Source: Formicarius rufipectus
Lineage: Eukaryota > Chordata > Aves > Passeriformes > Formicariidae
Reading direction: 5' to 3'
Length of the DNA: 64,000 bases
NCBI GenBank assembly: GCA_013399695.1
Contig: VXAU01001111.1
Span: 2,009 to 66,008, forward strand
In this document: in pieces, positions 1 to 12,272 of the stretch
How positions within the stretch are numbered: the first letter of the stretch is position 1
Layout of the letters: each line of letters starts with the position of its first letter
The notes under the pieces: generated by a model
Databases searched by the model: none
Seen by the model: the letters and a program-made list of their open reading frames with translations, nothing else
Told to the model about the DNA's origin: nothing
Made by a program: the position numbers and the translations under genes

Positions 1-3000
1 TCAAAACACACTTAAGTGTAAGGACTACCATAGTGTTATGTGAGTAAGGAAATTCTGCATGCTTCCCCGCTACTTTGTAGAATTCTGAGGCTCTTATTGA
101 AAACATCATTCCACAATAGTCTTCTAAAAGCTGCCCTGGACATATAATGAGTCATGCATAACTGGACAAGGATATCCATTATGATCTGAGTTATAGTTTT
201 GAATCAGAGGAGTTCCCTTGCAATGAGACAGACATATAGGAGTGCACTTTGCCTCAGGTATCTGTATTTCTGATTTAGAAGACTTCATAATTTTAGGTAA
301 AATATTTCATATTTCTCCCCTACTCAAGTAGGAATTTTTTTTATTTTTTTATTTTTTATCCTGTTCATATCTCTCAGGAGCAGAACAGTATTCTAGATCT
401 AGTCGGAAAGATGGGAAATGAAATGATATTGAGTTTTAATACTTAGGTATATTGGTCATCCGTGATATAATCTAAGAGGTTTTGTTAGAGATTTCCTTAA
501 TTTTTTTTTTCATCCATTATAAAATCAGGCTTTTAAAATACGCACCTCCCCACTTCTTTACAGGGGAGGATTATATGTTTTGTGTATATTACATAATGCA
601 CATAGCAATTCCAGAAATTAATGTACTCTATAAAAATATAACAGTACTGTAGAAATTTCTCCCAATTCACACACACAGAAAAAAAAAATCATCCTTACTG
701 TCGTAAAGATCATAGAGAGTCTAGCAAGGCAGTTTATCCTGTTAAATTAAAATCCTCATACAGTTATGTTTATGAATAATACATGTTGTAAAGGCTTGTA
801 GTTGCAGTGCAAGGAAAAAAAGGGAGGGAAAACATTATGGTCTCTCCAATGGCAAAAAAAATGAACCTACAAATATTGTTTCTTCTTCCTTGAAAAAACT
901 GTAACCTTTACTTTTTGAGCAGCATCTGTTCACTTTGCTAACCAGAACATTTTGAATGCATTATTTCTGAAATACCAAAGCAGCTATGAGAGAGTCAGTT
1001 TGACCTATAATCAGATCACAAAACTTGTTCCCAAGTTTGTCTAACAACATGCTCTTTTATAGGAGAGATTCTTTAACTAGAAAGAGACAAATTGTTTTTT
1101 GATTTTCAGAGTTTACAAGATTGGCCAGGAAAAAAAGTGTGGGGAGGTGTTATCTGGGTTTCCTAAGGCTAGGGGCATAAAATTAGAACTTTTTGATATG
1201 TAGTCTTCAGAGGGGAAAAAACTGCCAACCACCACCAAAAACACCTTCACCCTCTCCCCCAAAAGCAACAAACAAAAAAGCACAACAAAAACAGAAACAC
1301 ACACACATGAACCATGAGGCTCCATCATCATGTGGTTTTGAAGGCTTTTCTAGGTCTACTTACACTTCTCAAAATCTACAGCATGGCCTTCCTTGCAATG
1401 AGCTACTAAGCCCTTGGAAAGAAAACTCAGATTTTGAAAATAAGACTTTTTAAGATATAACTTTATTACTACTAGAGTAACAATTTTTACTTCAGTTAGG
1501 ATTACTTTAAAAAGCTTTCATACTGATCAGATGAGATGTAGGGTTGGTTTTTTTTTTTTTTTCTTTTTTGACCTGGAACCTATTCTTTATTTGATTCTTG
1601 CTCCACCTCAACTTTTAAAGCTTTTTCCACGCCTGCTGTGCCTCAAATGCAATTTCCTTCACTTACTCTGTAGTCTGCTTTCACACTTTGTAGAGCACCT
1701 AGTATGTTGTACGCCATATTTCACAACAGACTACTGTATCCCACAATTCAGATAGAATTGCAGATCATCTAGCAATATCCTGTTTCCATTCATCTTGATT
1801 TTGATGGTCCAAATGGCTCAGGTAGATAACAAAGTCCATGAGCAAGATGAGAGCATTAAGGATCTAAGAACTTTCAGACTGACTTCAGCCAATCGCAATG
1901 TGATTTTTTTTTATTCACTAATTTGATAATACTCCAGTAAAACCTACTGACATACCTAATCACTGACATACCTTTCAATTTTTGTTCAACAAAGAGCTAA
2001 AAAAATGGGCAAGACTCAAATCTTAAAATGAAAGCACTGTCAGTCAACAAATACTCATTTTATTAAGTATGCCACTATTACCTTTGCCCCATTTTGATAA
2101 TCAAATGGTCAAGTTGGAGGCTTATTTCCTATCCCCCTCCCTTGCTATGTTTCTTTGACATCCCCTTATGGCATTGAAGCTCTTCAAGGACAGATTTTCC
2201 AGTGCAGATTTTCATGAGACTTCTTTTCTGTAACTTTAGGGATCTCAAAGTTAGCATACAGTCTACCCCTGTTACTAATGGAGAGAAGTATTTTAGCACA
2301 TCCTATAGTAAGTGCCAAAGAAATGGAAAATTACTTCCCCTTTGGAAGGGGCCTGTTGCTTTTTATTGACTGTAATAGGCAATCGGATACTTAGCTTCAG
2401 ATTAGCACCTTAATTTGGGGATTACAAAAGGATGGTGAGCTCCTCTTCTATTTGTTTTACTCTTTCTGGGTGCAGTTAGTTTTGATGAATATCTGCCCAC
2501 ACATGACTACTGTTGAAAAAATTTGTAATTCTCTGTTTTGATTTCACATTCTTTGGCCCCTGTGCAAGGCAGTGAATGCTGGCACAATGCAACAGGATCA
2601 AGACAGCTGTGCCCTCAGGCATCCTGGCATTTGCATGAATTTGAAGATTTCTATGTATTACAGAGACTGGAACAAATACAGTTCAACTGATAAACTGAAG
2701 AAAATGTCAAGCAAGCAGAAACATTTTTTTTTTAATCTTTGCATGGAAAAATTAGTAGAAGTAGCCCGTAAATGTCTATTTTTAAGATAAACTATCTTTT
2801 TATTGAAAGAAAGCAGTAAAACATACTTTGAAATGTCAAACTGACAGCTCTGGTTTGTTAAAACCAAGTGGTTTGGTTTTGCATCTTAGGAGGAGGGGAA
2901 AAAAGGAGTTTGCTTGTGAGGTCAAGTGTTCAAGCCAACCTGAAAAAATAAGTAATGTTATAATTACTCCCACTTCTGTGCGAACATGAAGCTGACTGAT

Positions 3001-5111
3001 GAAATGAGTCTTCTTAATTATGAACTCTGATATTGTATATTTAGGGTAAGCTTTTGAAAACTCACTGAGTTTGAGCCCAGCTCCTTTTGACCTTGACTGA
3101 GAGTATATTGAACTCAAAGTTGTTTTATTTCTACTGGCACTCAGCATTATTATTATTTAACAAGGCATCTGTTACACAGTTTAACTAAACAACAGGTCAC
3201 ACAATATGCAGAAAATCCCTTGAATTTACTGTACATCTAGAATTTGAAGTTCTGTTGGAAAAGGGGGAATACACTTTTCCTCCATAGTTTTAAAAATCAA
3301 ATGATTTTTCAAGACCTCCTATGAATATTAACTACATGATGTCACTACTAGTAAATCCCATTCTCATCAGAGCCTTATCCCTTTTGGCGAGATTATTGAC
3401 ATACTTGGATAAGAACAAGAAAAGGAATATGGACTTACAAAAATCATATGTGATTTGAAAGAAGCCTATTAGAATGTAAAAAGATATAATTACAAGTAAT
3501 TATTGCTCCTAATTCCTCTGGCTGCTTTAAAGATTTCAGTGCAAAACTGTGGGCTATTAATATTAGCCTATCAGGTGAATAGCTTCAGAATTGTATGGAA
3601 ACAAATATTTCTTTGGACTATTTTTATTTTTTATGTAGTTTTACCAGCTAGAGTACTAGAAATCCATAGATCCAACAATAAACATCTATTTTCATTATAA
3701 GAGATTAGAGACTTACTAGGAGTAACCCCTGAGCAAAAAATGTGTGGTACAGCCACCTGCTTTCTGTAGGGTTTTTTTTTAAGCAAAAAAATGCTTTTAA
3801 AACTATTGTGGCTGTCATTGTAGTCTCAGCAGCAATACCACATAGTTTATATGTTCACTGAGCTTCACTTGGTTACTTACCTAATATGGTTTTGTTGTTG
3901 TTTTGTTATCCTGTCTCTCTTGTTTCCTTTCTTTCCATTTAGCAGAGCTCATGGGCTTTGACAGGTTGCTTTTGACTGTAAACTAGTCTGTAAAAAAGAT
4001 TAAAGTAAGCTAACAATGGGTTCTCTGACAGTCCGACCTCCTCTATACCTCTTCAGATGGGGCAACTCAGAACCCAGCCACCAGCATGTTCCCTTATCCT
4101 ATAGTCCTTCCATGGTAGAAGGGCTGCTTCTGGCTGGTCACTTCTCAAGGGAACAGAAAAATAAGGTGGAAGTATGACTAGGACTTTTTTTTGCCACTCA
4201 AAATTATAAGGCAAAAAAGATAATAAACAAAGTGGACTTCTGTGCATTTCTGAAAATTATTCTAATGTAATACTCCACAGTTCAGAAATATATAAAATGT
4301 CTGAAATTTACGTGCTTGTCTCTCTACCTCTTCTTTCTCAAACCAGATCAGCTAGCTACACTGGGAAGATGCCATCTCTGCAGGGAACTTTACTAAGAAT
4401 TGGGGGTTGGTTTTAGTTTTGAATACACTCAGGCTTATATTCATTATCAATAGAGCAGATTAGGTTGAGTTCCACAGCTGGAACCTGCTACTGAAAATGG
4501 TCTGTTGATCTACCCTTTGCACTTAGAATTTTATGGTGGGACAGATTAGTTGAAGTGTCCCTATGGAGTGTAGCTGTAGGTTTGTGATGGGATAGGAATT
4601 TAAAAAGTAGATTACACTCAGCATGCTACCTGCTTTTTAGAACAGTGGTAGCTGCTTAAATTCAAGTTAGAAAGAGATAAACAAGGAAGTTGATGAATGT
4701 GCTGTACTGAAGAGTTCTTTGCGCAGCAATGATCTCATTCCATGTTGCATGCATCAGTTTAGTGATTACTCCAGTTAGTCAGCATTAGTATAGTTTAGCC
4801 TGAAGTGCTGAACATCAAGAAACTGGTCAAAGGAGAGAGATTAACAGGTGATGCTGAAAGGAAGAAACAGTCAAGAACTGGTCTAAGATTGTCTCTTATT
4901 ACATTAATTCATTCGTGGTAATGGGGGAAATTAGCACAGCTTTCGGTATATCAGAGGGAACTAGAATCTCTGTCACCCAGAGCTGAGTGCTTAGAAATAG
5001 GAAATATCCTGAACACTGAAGGTGAAGGAAGGAATTGTTTGTGGCTTCTGATGCAATCTGCATATCAATGCACCTTTGTTCCTTAATTTGTTGTCTGGCA
5101 TTTTTGGGGGG

Positions 5112-5163
5112 GTTGGTTTGTGTTTTATTTGTTTGTTTGTTTTGTTGTTGTTTTGTTTTTTTC
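5112..5163. repeat. T/G-rich low-complexity tract, (GTTT)n-like
   Basis: About 50 bases made almost only of G and T, with repeated GTTT and GTTTT units. A complementary C/A-rich tract follows about 320 bases downstream at 5481-5536, so the two could pair as an imperfect inverted repeat. Confidence 0.75.
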
Positions 5164-5480
5164 CCTTTAGCAGCTTTTGAAAAATGAAAAAGTTAAGGAT
5201 TGAATTTTGAATTCTTGCAGATGGTCATTCTTCATGCTTCTGGGTTTGTGCCCAGGATACATCCCATGGTCTGATAGCAACAATAACACTCTGGATTCAG
5301 CACAAAACACACAAGTTTTTGAAGGGAACATGTTATGGTTTTTATTCAGCAATTGTTTAGCAGAGGACAAAATCTGCTTAGTAACCAGGCTAAGCATGGT
5401 ACAAATCCAAACTGTTAGTAATGGTAACTTCCTGACTGAAATTTGGTATGTAGGTTTCCTGTTTTGTTGTGTCTTATTTG

Positions 5481-5536
5481 TAAAAACAAACAAAACCACG
5501 AACAAAACCACAAACAAATGCAAACCAAACAAAAAT
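5481..5536. repeat. A/C-rich low-complexity tract, (CAAA)n-like
   Basis: About 55 bases of repeated CAAA, AACAAA and ACCAC units. It is the approximate reverse complement in composition of the tract at 5112-5163. Confidence 0.75.
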
Positions 5537-6744
5537 CCCCAGAAATAAAAGATCCCAAACTTCTGCTTTACTTCTTTTCTGTGATATGTATCCTAAAAAA
5601 ATGATACATGGGGTTTCATTTAGGTTTTTTCTTTTTACAATAGAATGATTAAATCTAGTTTCAATGAGTTTCAAGAGGCAGTAGCACTCTTCAGTATTTT
5701 AACTGAAAATTATAAAGAATATTTTACAAATTGGATTTCCTGTGTACGTACTTCCAACCCTATCTGTTGAACTGACTTTTAGTGCAATAACAATGTGTAA
5801 AAATAAGTATTTGTTATGACTAAGTATATGTGGTCTGAACATGAGACTAAAAGACACGAACAAATTTACTTTGTGGTTTGGACCTGAATCAATGAGAAAT
5901 TGATTCAGTTTCCCTCAAAATATAAGATATGTCCTATTGGCTTACACAAACCATCTGTCTAGACTATCTATTTTTTTGTCTCCAACAGTTGCAACTGAAC
6001 ATGCTCTTTAGGGAGGGCCCGCTGACTGTAGTCCGTTTCCATCATGCTTTTCAAGCATCTGTGTTCATTGAACTAGATATGCAACATTGTTCTACTCCTA
6101 CCTTTTTTCACCTTCTTTTTAAAAATCAATTTATGGTTCTGATGTCCATTACTATGTTTAATCCATTCTTAAACCTCACAGTTTAAACCTGTCATAACCA
6201 CAAATTCCAGGAGTTCACTATCTTGTATATCAAAACAAAATGAAACCAACAAACTCAATCCAAACCACAAACCTCTCTTCCATCATTTTGAAACTAATCA
6301 CCAACCATTTTCAACTATGTGAAAAATGAAGACAGAGCTAAGCAAGAATCTCAGACCTGAATATCCCACATTTCAGCATTTTTGGTTTCTGAATCAGTAT
6401 GATGGGCTGAAGCAAGCCCTGCAGTCTGGATCAATAAGTCAAGAGGGAAGTTTCAACCTTTAACCAAACTTTGTAATAGGTCACTAACAGTGTTTTTTTC
6501 TGACCACAAGGAATCAAAGACTGCACAGCTGGAATACGTCTATATTTTGTTATATTCATAGGTGAGATCTAGGGAGCAAGGACAGCAAACACTGGTTTAA
6601 AATTGGAAATAATTTGCATGAAGTGAAAAAAATGACTAGGAAACAATAGTGGATTTCTGTTGGGAAATGTGAGTGCTCCGCTTATGTTGGAAAAGTCAGA
6701 TCTACAACTGCAGGAAAGGGAACATGTCTTGATACAAAATCCTC

Positions 6745-7096
6745 AAAACTATTCAAGAGTTACATCTTATTGCAAGCTGAACATGAAGCTGCCCAATAAG
6801 CAAATACCGCAGGGGAATGTACATGAGGAAGAATGTGTTAGGTTGGGGTGTTTTGTTCTGCACAACACAGAGGTTTTGAGGTACCCTTTTTCAGTGCTGG
6901 GCACATCTTTCGGTGAACCCCTGGATAAACTAAAGGTTATTCAAATGAGAGTTACAAGGATAAGCATAACTTTAGAAGACAAAATCTATAAACACATGTT
7001 GGAAAAACTGATGTTATCTAGCTTAAAACAAGAAGATTAAGTAAGGAATGGCATTTGTTCAAATATGTAAAAGGCTATCTTAAATAGGAGAAAATA
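6745..7096 (+). mobile_element. Very old CR1 LINE fragment (reverse transcriptase C-terminal region)
   Basis: A degenerate reading frame ending at 7040 shows the pattern of the C-terminal part of CR1 ORF2. The stretch DKLKVIQMRVTRI, then LEDKIYKHMLEKL, then LSSLKQED lines up with the CR1 'ERVQRRATKMIRGLE...SYEERL.ELGLFSLEKRR' region. Just downstream, 7045-7095 still reads like the CR1 stretch that encodes a 'FKYVKGCY' type segment. Many codons have drifted, so this is an ancient, inactive copy. Its frame has stayed open for over 120 codons, probably by chance. Boundaries are approximate, and the match is weaker before about 6880. Confidence 0.6.
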
Positions 7097-10000
7097 ATTG
7101 ACTTGGGTAAAAAAAAAACAAACACCCCTATTTAGGAAAAAATGAGGATCATTACAATAATGCATTCTCAGTTTGGAAGCAAATTTATCTCAATGCTGTT
7201 TGACAATTTTTTTGAGGTTTTAATACTTCCGCATTTTGCATTTGAAGGGCTTAGCATATTCTAAATTTCTGGAATAGGAAAAATTTTGAACAGAAAGTTT
7301 GAAGTACTGAAGAAAAAAGCAGGGAATGAAGCCAAATATATATAAGTGGAGAAGTATGCAATAACAAAGTGTAAACTGCATTTCTTTATAGACATAATTA
7401 TTTCTGCCATTGTTTTATCAATTGTATAGAAATGTATCTTGAATTGGTTTAGGACTGTTTTGTCCTGTTATATTCCCAAATTTTATATGCTATCTCACAG
7501 ACTATCACTTGGAAGACTACTGCAGGAAGGTATGTTTGTATGTTTAGTGGTCATGTGCTGTTAGGTCCTAATATGTTTTATTTTATCTAAGTTTGTTTAT
7601 TTAGTGACATGACTTAACTTATACACAGTTTAGACTGTGCACAGCTTTCAGTCAAGAAGCAGCATAAATTTGCACTCATTTTATTGTTTATAGTCAGAGG
7701 TTATAACAATAAACATCATCAGTTTACAGGATGTTAAATCAATATTCTATATATACCTGTCCTTCTGTGAGACCTTACATCACAAGGTGGAAGAAAAACT
7801 ATGGTAAAGAGAAAAATCCTAATTTAAGTCAGCTGAATAAAATGTATGCTAGGGCTTTCCTCATTCTAAATTTAGGGCAGCTTTACAGACATGTAATTTA
7901 CTTTGGATAATTCAAACACTTTGAGATGCAGCCTTGTGCTGTCCATTTTTGCATCATATCGACCCCTTATTATAGCAAAAGTTGCAAGGGTTTTACACTA
8001 TTGCAGTCAGTCTGTAGAACAGAGAAATTCTAACATTTGATGCCAAGAGATTTGATTTTAACAGTTTAAAAAGGGAATCCCTGAAGACAAAGAAATCCCA
8101 ATAATCCTGTAATCCTTGCATATCAACTGGTGTCAAAGGGCTGAAGACTAAGGATTCTTGTCTTGTTAATTAATTTTCAAAAGGCACCAACTTTTATACT
8201 GAACAAAAGAGAAATTTCTAGATAATAAAGTGCAGGCTGCTAGGTCAAGCGATGCAGAAAATCATGATTTTGCAGCAATCGTGTCTTTCTCACTGAACTG
8301 AAATTATTTGTCCTGGCAATAATTTTGGAGAAAAAAGGAAGGGATTCATTTGGGATTTCTAGCTGAAGGTTTGGTGTAGAACAGTTTCCCATGGGTTGAG
8401 TTTTACAGTGAGGATGCCTGATCAAAGTTAAGGAAAATATTTCAGTTGCTGTTGATGGTCTTCATGCTACCATTCCTAGATCCTTTTCTAGGATTGTTAA
8501 AGGAAATACTAAATGAGGGCCCTCCCACACAAAAAAGAGATGGTTTTGAATGTGCTTGTGATAACTGAGGAAGGCCATTCACCACCTAATCAGCAAAACT
8601 AGCAGCACTCCTAAATATTTCCACTAAATCATGTTTTATACAAATAGAGTTTGAGAAGTGGACTACAGCTTCAAATTCACTGTACTATTTGTAGTAGCTA
8701 AGTCTTCCATAAAGCTGGTTACTCTGAGTAGATAAGTAATATGTTAAGAAATGTGTAATAAAACTGGATTGAATAATTAAACAGCAGAAAACACATCGGT
8801 AAGCAGCTGTTCTATTCAATTTGGCACTGAATCTGAATTGTCCCCTATACATTTACAGCTAATAATTTACTGTATCTGCACAAGACATTGATATTTAAGA
8901 CACTGATCAATATCCAAGGGTTTTTTTTCTATGTTTTTAAGCGTGAGAGGAATTATAGGGGAATCCTATCTGTAATGGAACTAAGGAAGGTTACCTTAGT
9001 CTTTTGAAAGGACCCCAGAATGGCACTTGCACAGTTTTTTGAGTTGCTGGGCACGGGGAGCAACGCTTTTTACTTTTGAGATTTACATTAAACATAAATT
9101 CTACTGAAAATCACCAGCAAGATTATGTGTGTTAAAAAAAGCATACAGTGTTATCTCTGATTTTAACTCTTGGGCACCAATGTGTGTCTATTTAATAGGA
9201 GAATGCAATGGAGATTGCTTTGAATCAAACAGAAAAAAAAAAAAAAGACAATAGAAATGACATTCTGTAAAAAGAAAGCAATTGCTAATATTTAACTCTA
9301 CAATAAGAAAATAGACCACATTGTGAAAGCATGCTACTGATTTTTCTTGCTGCTGTTGACTCTTCTGTTTCCTAGTCTCAGCTCACATTTCTTGTAGGGA
9401 GTCCTCTCTGACTTTTCATTTTGGTAATGACTGGAGATAAGAAAGAGGTATCGAAACACATCCATGGTTCAGAAGTAGAATGTATCTGAAAGGAACATAC
9501 CAGATATGTTTAGACATAGGACAGGAGCATGCTTGACAAATGAATATTACACCAACTTGAACAAGAGATTGGGGCCTGGATTTTTTAAATGCATCCTAAA
9601 AACAATACAAAAAAATAATTTGAAGGAATAAAAAAAAAATCATAAAAAATATATAAAAAGACCTTAAAAAATGCATTCTTTTTCAACAGTAGCTATTGCT
9701 ATTGAGACATAACAGGGTAAGACCCAGATGCAGACCTGTGTCTCTGCACTGTTATCTCTTTATTCATTTGTGTAAGGTCAGTTCACTGTCAGTGTACAGA
9801 GTGTCTCTTAGAATTCTAAATTAATTGTCCTGTAGGCTGATTTCTGCTTCATTTGAAGATACAAGAAGGAATATTAATCATTAAGTGGTGGTGAAAGGAG
9901 AAAATATATTTACATTGGTAAGCCTTTAAATTAGCCATCTTTTAATGGGTGGAGAAAAATACAGTCTAGATTGAATTAAACTTTAGTGTCCTAGAGCAAA

Positions 10001-11479
10001 GTGTATATTTATTTGTTTGTACACCAAACATGTGAAGTATCATAGATTTCAACCACTTTATTTTTAAAATCTTATTATTAGACTGTGACTTGAGCCATTA
10101 TGACTGTGATTACTGGCTTTCAATTATGATACTTTAAACTTGCTATACACACAGATGGTAGAAATGCTCTATTACATAAAAGCCTTTGATCCCATGATGG
10201 ATGTTCCATGAATTGGGGGGGGGAAGAATGACAGCGCTGGGGAACTGGGAAAATAAATAATGAAGCCAGCTGATATTATGATGGCACAGCGGGAGTGGTA
10301 TTCCATCCTGTTTTGTGACTTAGTTACAGAGAGGCTCCTTGCACGACACTCAGTTACTGAAATAGTATTATCTGTGCATGATTTGTCAGGTGGGTTTTAT
10401 GAACTTGCTTCAAAAGAACTTCCTTTCTACATAGCTTGTGATGCTTTTGAGAGATTTTAACATGTTTTAAACTCAAGTCAGTAATGCTGTATTTCTATTT
10501 AGACAGGTTTTACATCCTGGACTGTGCTCTCTCTAGGCTTTAATCCCATGCTTTGATCTGAAGTGCTGCAAAGGGTCCTGTGAAGAACAATGGGCCTTTT
10601 AATATATGTATGCTGTTTTGTATCTTCATAACTGTTCCTCTTAACTTCTACTCTGTCTTTATTTCATTGTTTTACTCTGTTTTAAGTAATTTAAAAAATG
10701 TTAGTGCTTCAATAATTTTCTAATATCTATACAAACTCTTAAAATGCAGATCTACTTAAACTACTTTCTAGCATCAAAATAATTTATTTGTGTAGCAGCA
10801 AGGTACTGCCTTGGAAATGATAGGAAATTAATCAAAAAGGAGGTACCTAAAGGCCTACTAGAGACATCTTTATGTATAACTCCCAGAATGTTGCTTCCGG
10901 AATAGTTACATAATGGGATTCCCGAAGAATAAGAGCAGTGTAACATGAGCAGACTGCCAGCATCCAATCAAGGCAGTTAGGGATCTGCCCCACAGTTGGT
11001 TCCCATACAGTCTTGTTACCAAAAGATGTTCTCAAGTGACGCAGAAAGTGATTGAAAATCTTTCTAAATGTTTACACGAGGTTCAATAATGCTGTTCACA
11101 TCAAGCAAAAAAATAATAGTATAGAGGATATAACTTTTCCTTTTAGCAGAGCTGAGATTCAAGCAGGCTGTAGTGTGTGTGCTTTTTATAGCAATGTGCA
11201 TTTTATATTTTTTAACTTTTAATCATAGTATAACTGGAACACAGTATCTGTGCCCAGTTTTATTTAGGGGTCTGAATGGAGTGGTACTTTTCTTCTAATA
11301 CAGCTCTTTGGTCTACTCTAACATGAAAAGAAAATTTTATTTTTCTCCAGGCGAAAATATCTGCCTAGTCTCTTAAACGCATCTGCCAACACTGCTCAAG
11401 TAACTGACAAGGATAACACAGCAAGTAACTGACTAGGATTCCCAGAAGTTGTCTTGCATGATTTCTCTGTGTGTATTTT
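7097..11479. other. 5' flanking intergenic DNA just upstream of VEGFC, no gene seen
   Basis: AT-rich, non-coding sequence with short poly-A runs (around 9229-9246 and 9620-9660). No open frame looks like a protein. The last 1 to 2 kb before the CpG island would be the proximal upstream regulatory region of VEGFC, but I cannot name a specific element in it. Confidence 0.6.
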
Positions 11480-11588
11480 GCCCGACTTCATCCCTTGGTT
11501 TCGGAGCCGAATGAAATAAGCCGAGCACGTTGTTCTCCCTTCGGGGCTGCGACCTACACCGGGCTTCATCTCCGCGGAGCGGAGGCTC

Positions 11589-11598
11589 GGGGCGGGAC
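11589..11598 (+). promoter_or_regulatory. GC box (Sp1/KLF-type site)
   Basis: The sequence GGGGCGGGAC matches the Sp1-type GC box. It lies about 530 bases upstream of the VEGFC start codon within the CpG island, a plausible core promoter element. Its function is inferred from the motif and its position only. Confidence 0.55.
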
Positions 11599-11727
11599 GA
11601 GCCCAGCTCAGCGGGGCCGGGCCCGCTCGCCTCCCCTGCCCAGCACCGCCGCAGCGCGCCCCGGGCGGCCTCTTGCCCGCGGTGGGGGGCGCTCCGCTCC
11701 CCGGGGTGCCAGCGGCAGGCGGCGCCG

Positions 11728-11757
11728 CAGCAGCAGGAGGAGGAGGAGGAGGAGGAA
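11728..11757 (+). repeat. CAG/GGA triplet repeat in the VEGFC 5' region
   Basis: Three CAG-type triplets run directly into about seven GGA triplets. The repeat lies within the CpG island between the GC boxes and the assembly gap, so it may be part of the 5' UTR or core promoter. Short GC-rich triplet runs like this are prone to length variation. Confidence 0.8.
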
Positions 11758-11818
11758 GGCGGTCGCCGGCCCCCATCGCCGCGCAGAGGCGCAGGCAGAG
11801 GGCGCTTTCGCCATGCGC

Positions 11819-11835
11819 GGCCGCCGCCGCCGCCG
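11819..11835 (+). repeat. CCG/CGG triplet repeat in the VEGFC 5' region
   Basis: Five to six CCG triplets occur in a row just 35 bases before the assembly gap. The reference may have collapsed or broken at this GC-rich repeat. Confidence 0.8.
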
Positions 11836-11869
11836 TGCACCCCCGGGCGCGCCGCCGCTGACAGGCGTC

Positions 11870-11958
11870 NNNNNNNNNNNNNNNNNNNNNNNNNNNNNNN
11901 NNNNNNNNNNNNNNNNNNNNNNNNNNNNNNNNNNNNNNNNNNNNNNNNNNNNNNNNNN
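11870..11958. other. Assembly gap (89 N)
   Basis: A run of 89 N flanked by extremely GC-rich sequence and CCG repeats, 164 bases before the VEGFC start codon. The true length is unknown. It probably hides part of the 5' UTR or the transcription start region. Confidence 0.98.
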
Positions 11959-12122
11959 GCTACCGCATCCTCGGCATCCCACGGATTTTACTCTCTTGGA
12001 TATTGCGAGGGGAGGGAGGGGGGAGAAGGACGGCGAAAGAAGGGGGGAAGAGGAAGAGAAGGAGCCTCATAATTTCGCCTGCATTCCTCCGGCTGCCCCG
12101 CGGCCCCGCTGCGCCCTGCACC

Positions 12123-12266
12123 ATGCACTTGCTGGAGGTGCTTTCCCTGGGCTGCTGCCTCGCTGCCGGCGCCGTGCTCCTGGGACCCCGGCAGCCGGCC
12201 GCCGCCGCCGCTTACGAGTCCGGCCAGGGGTACTACGAGGAGGAGCCCGACGCGGGGGAGGCGAAG
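12123..12266 (+). CDS. VEGFC: Vascular endothelial growth factor C, coding exon 1 (5' partial gene)
   Basis: This exon encodes the first 48 residues of VEGF-C, a secreted ligand of VEGFR-3 and VEGFR-2 that drives lymphatic and blood vessel growth. The protein starts MHLLEVLSLGCC and runs through a hydrophobic core (LAAGAVLLG) into a proline/alanine-rich stretch (PRQPAAAAAYESG) and an acidic segment ending EEEPDAGEAK. Human VEGF-C exon 1 also begins MHLL, has the same poly-Ala then F/Y-ESG block, and ends EPDAGEA-T, so length and phase agree. Residues 1 to about 30 form the signal peptide; the rest begins the N-terminal propeptide removed during maturation. The cystine-knot VEGF domain is encoded by later exons outside or not found in this window. 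The ATG at 12123 has A at -3. The frame is open upstream to the gap with no in-frame ATG between the gap and 12123. The exon ends in phase 0 at a GT donor. Confidence 0.94.
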
Positions 12267-12272
12267 GTAAGC
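12267..12272 (+). other. VEGFC: Splice donor of VEGFC exon 1
   Basis: The exon ends ...GCGAAG and is followed by GTAAGC, a strong match to the vertebrate donor consensus (AG/GTAAG). Splicing here gives a phase 0 junction, the same phase as human VEGFC exon 1 to exon 2. Confidence 0.9.

Larger units (their letters stand above)
1..6744. other. 5' flanking intergenic DNA, no gene seen
   Basis: AT-rich sequence with short, scattered open frames, none of which resembles a known protein. Several of those frames are only open because TTG or GTG is allowed as a start. It holds homopolymer runs (for example T tracts near 330-360 and 1545-1570) and the two low-complexity tracts listed separately at 5112-5163 and 5481-5536. 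The stretch lies upstream of the VEGFC promoter; distal enhancers could be present but none stands out by eye. Confidence 0.6.

Noticed and set aside
12003..12122. In-frame 40-codon upstream extension of VEGF-C
   Set aside because: Its start is TTG, not ATG, and the extension (RGEGGGRRTAKEGGK...) has no counterpart in VEGF-C. The ATG at 12123 gives the conserved MHLL start and signal peptide.
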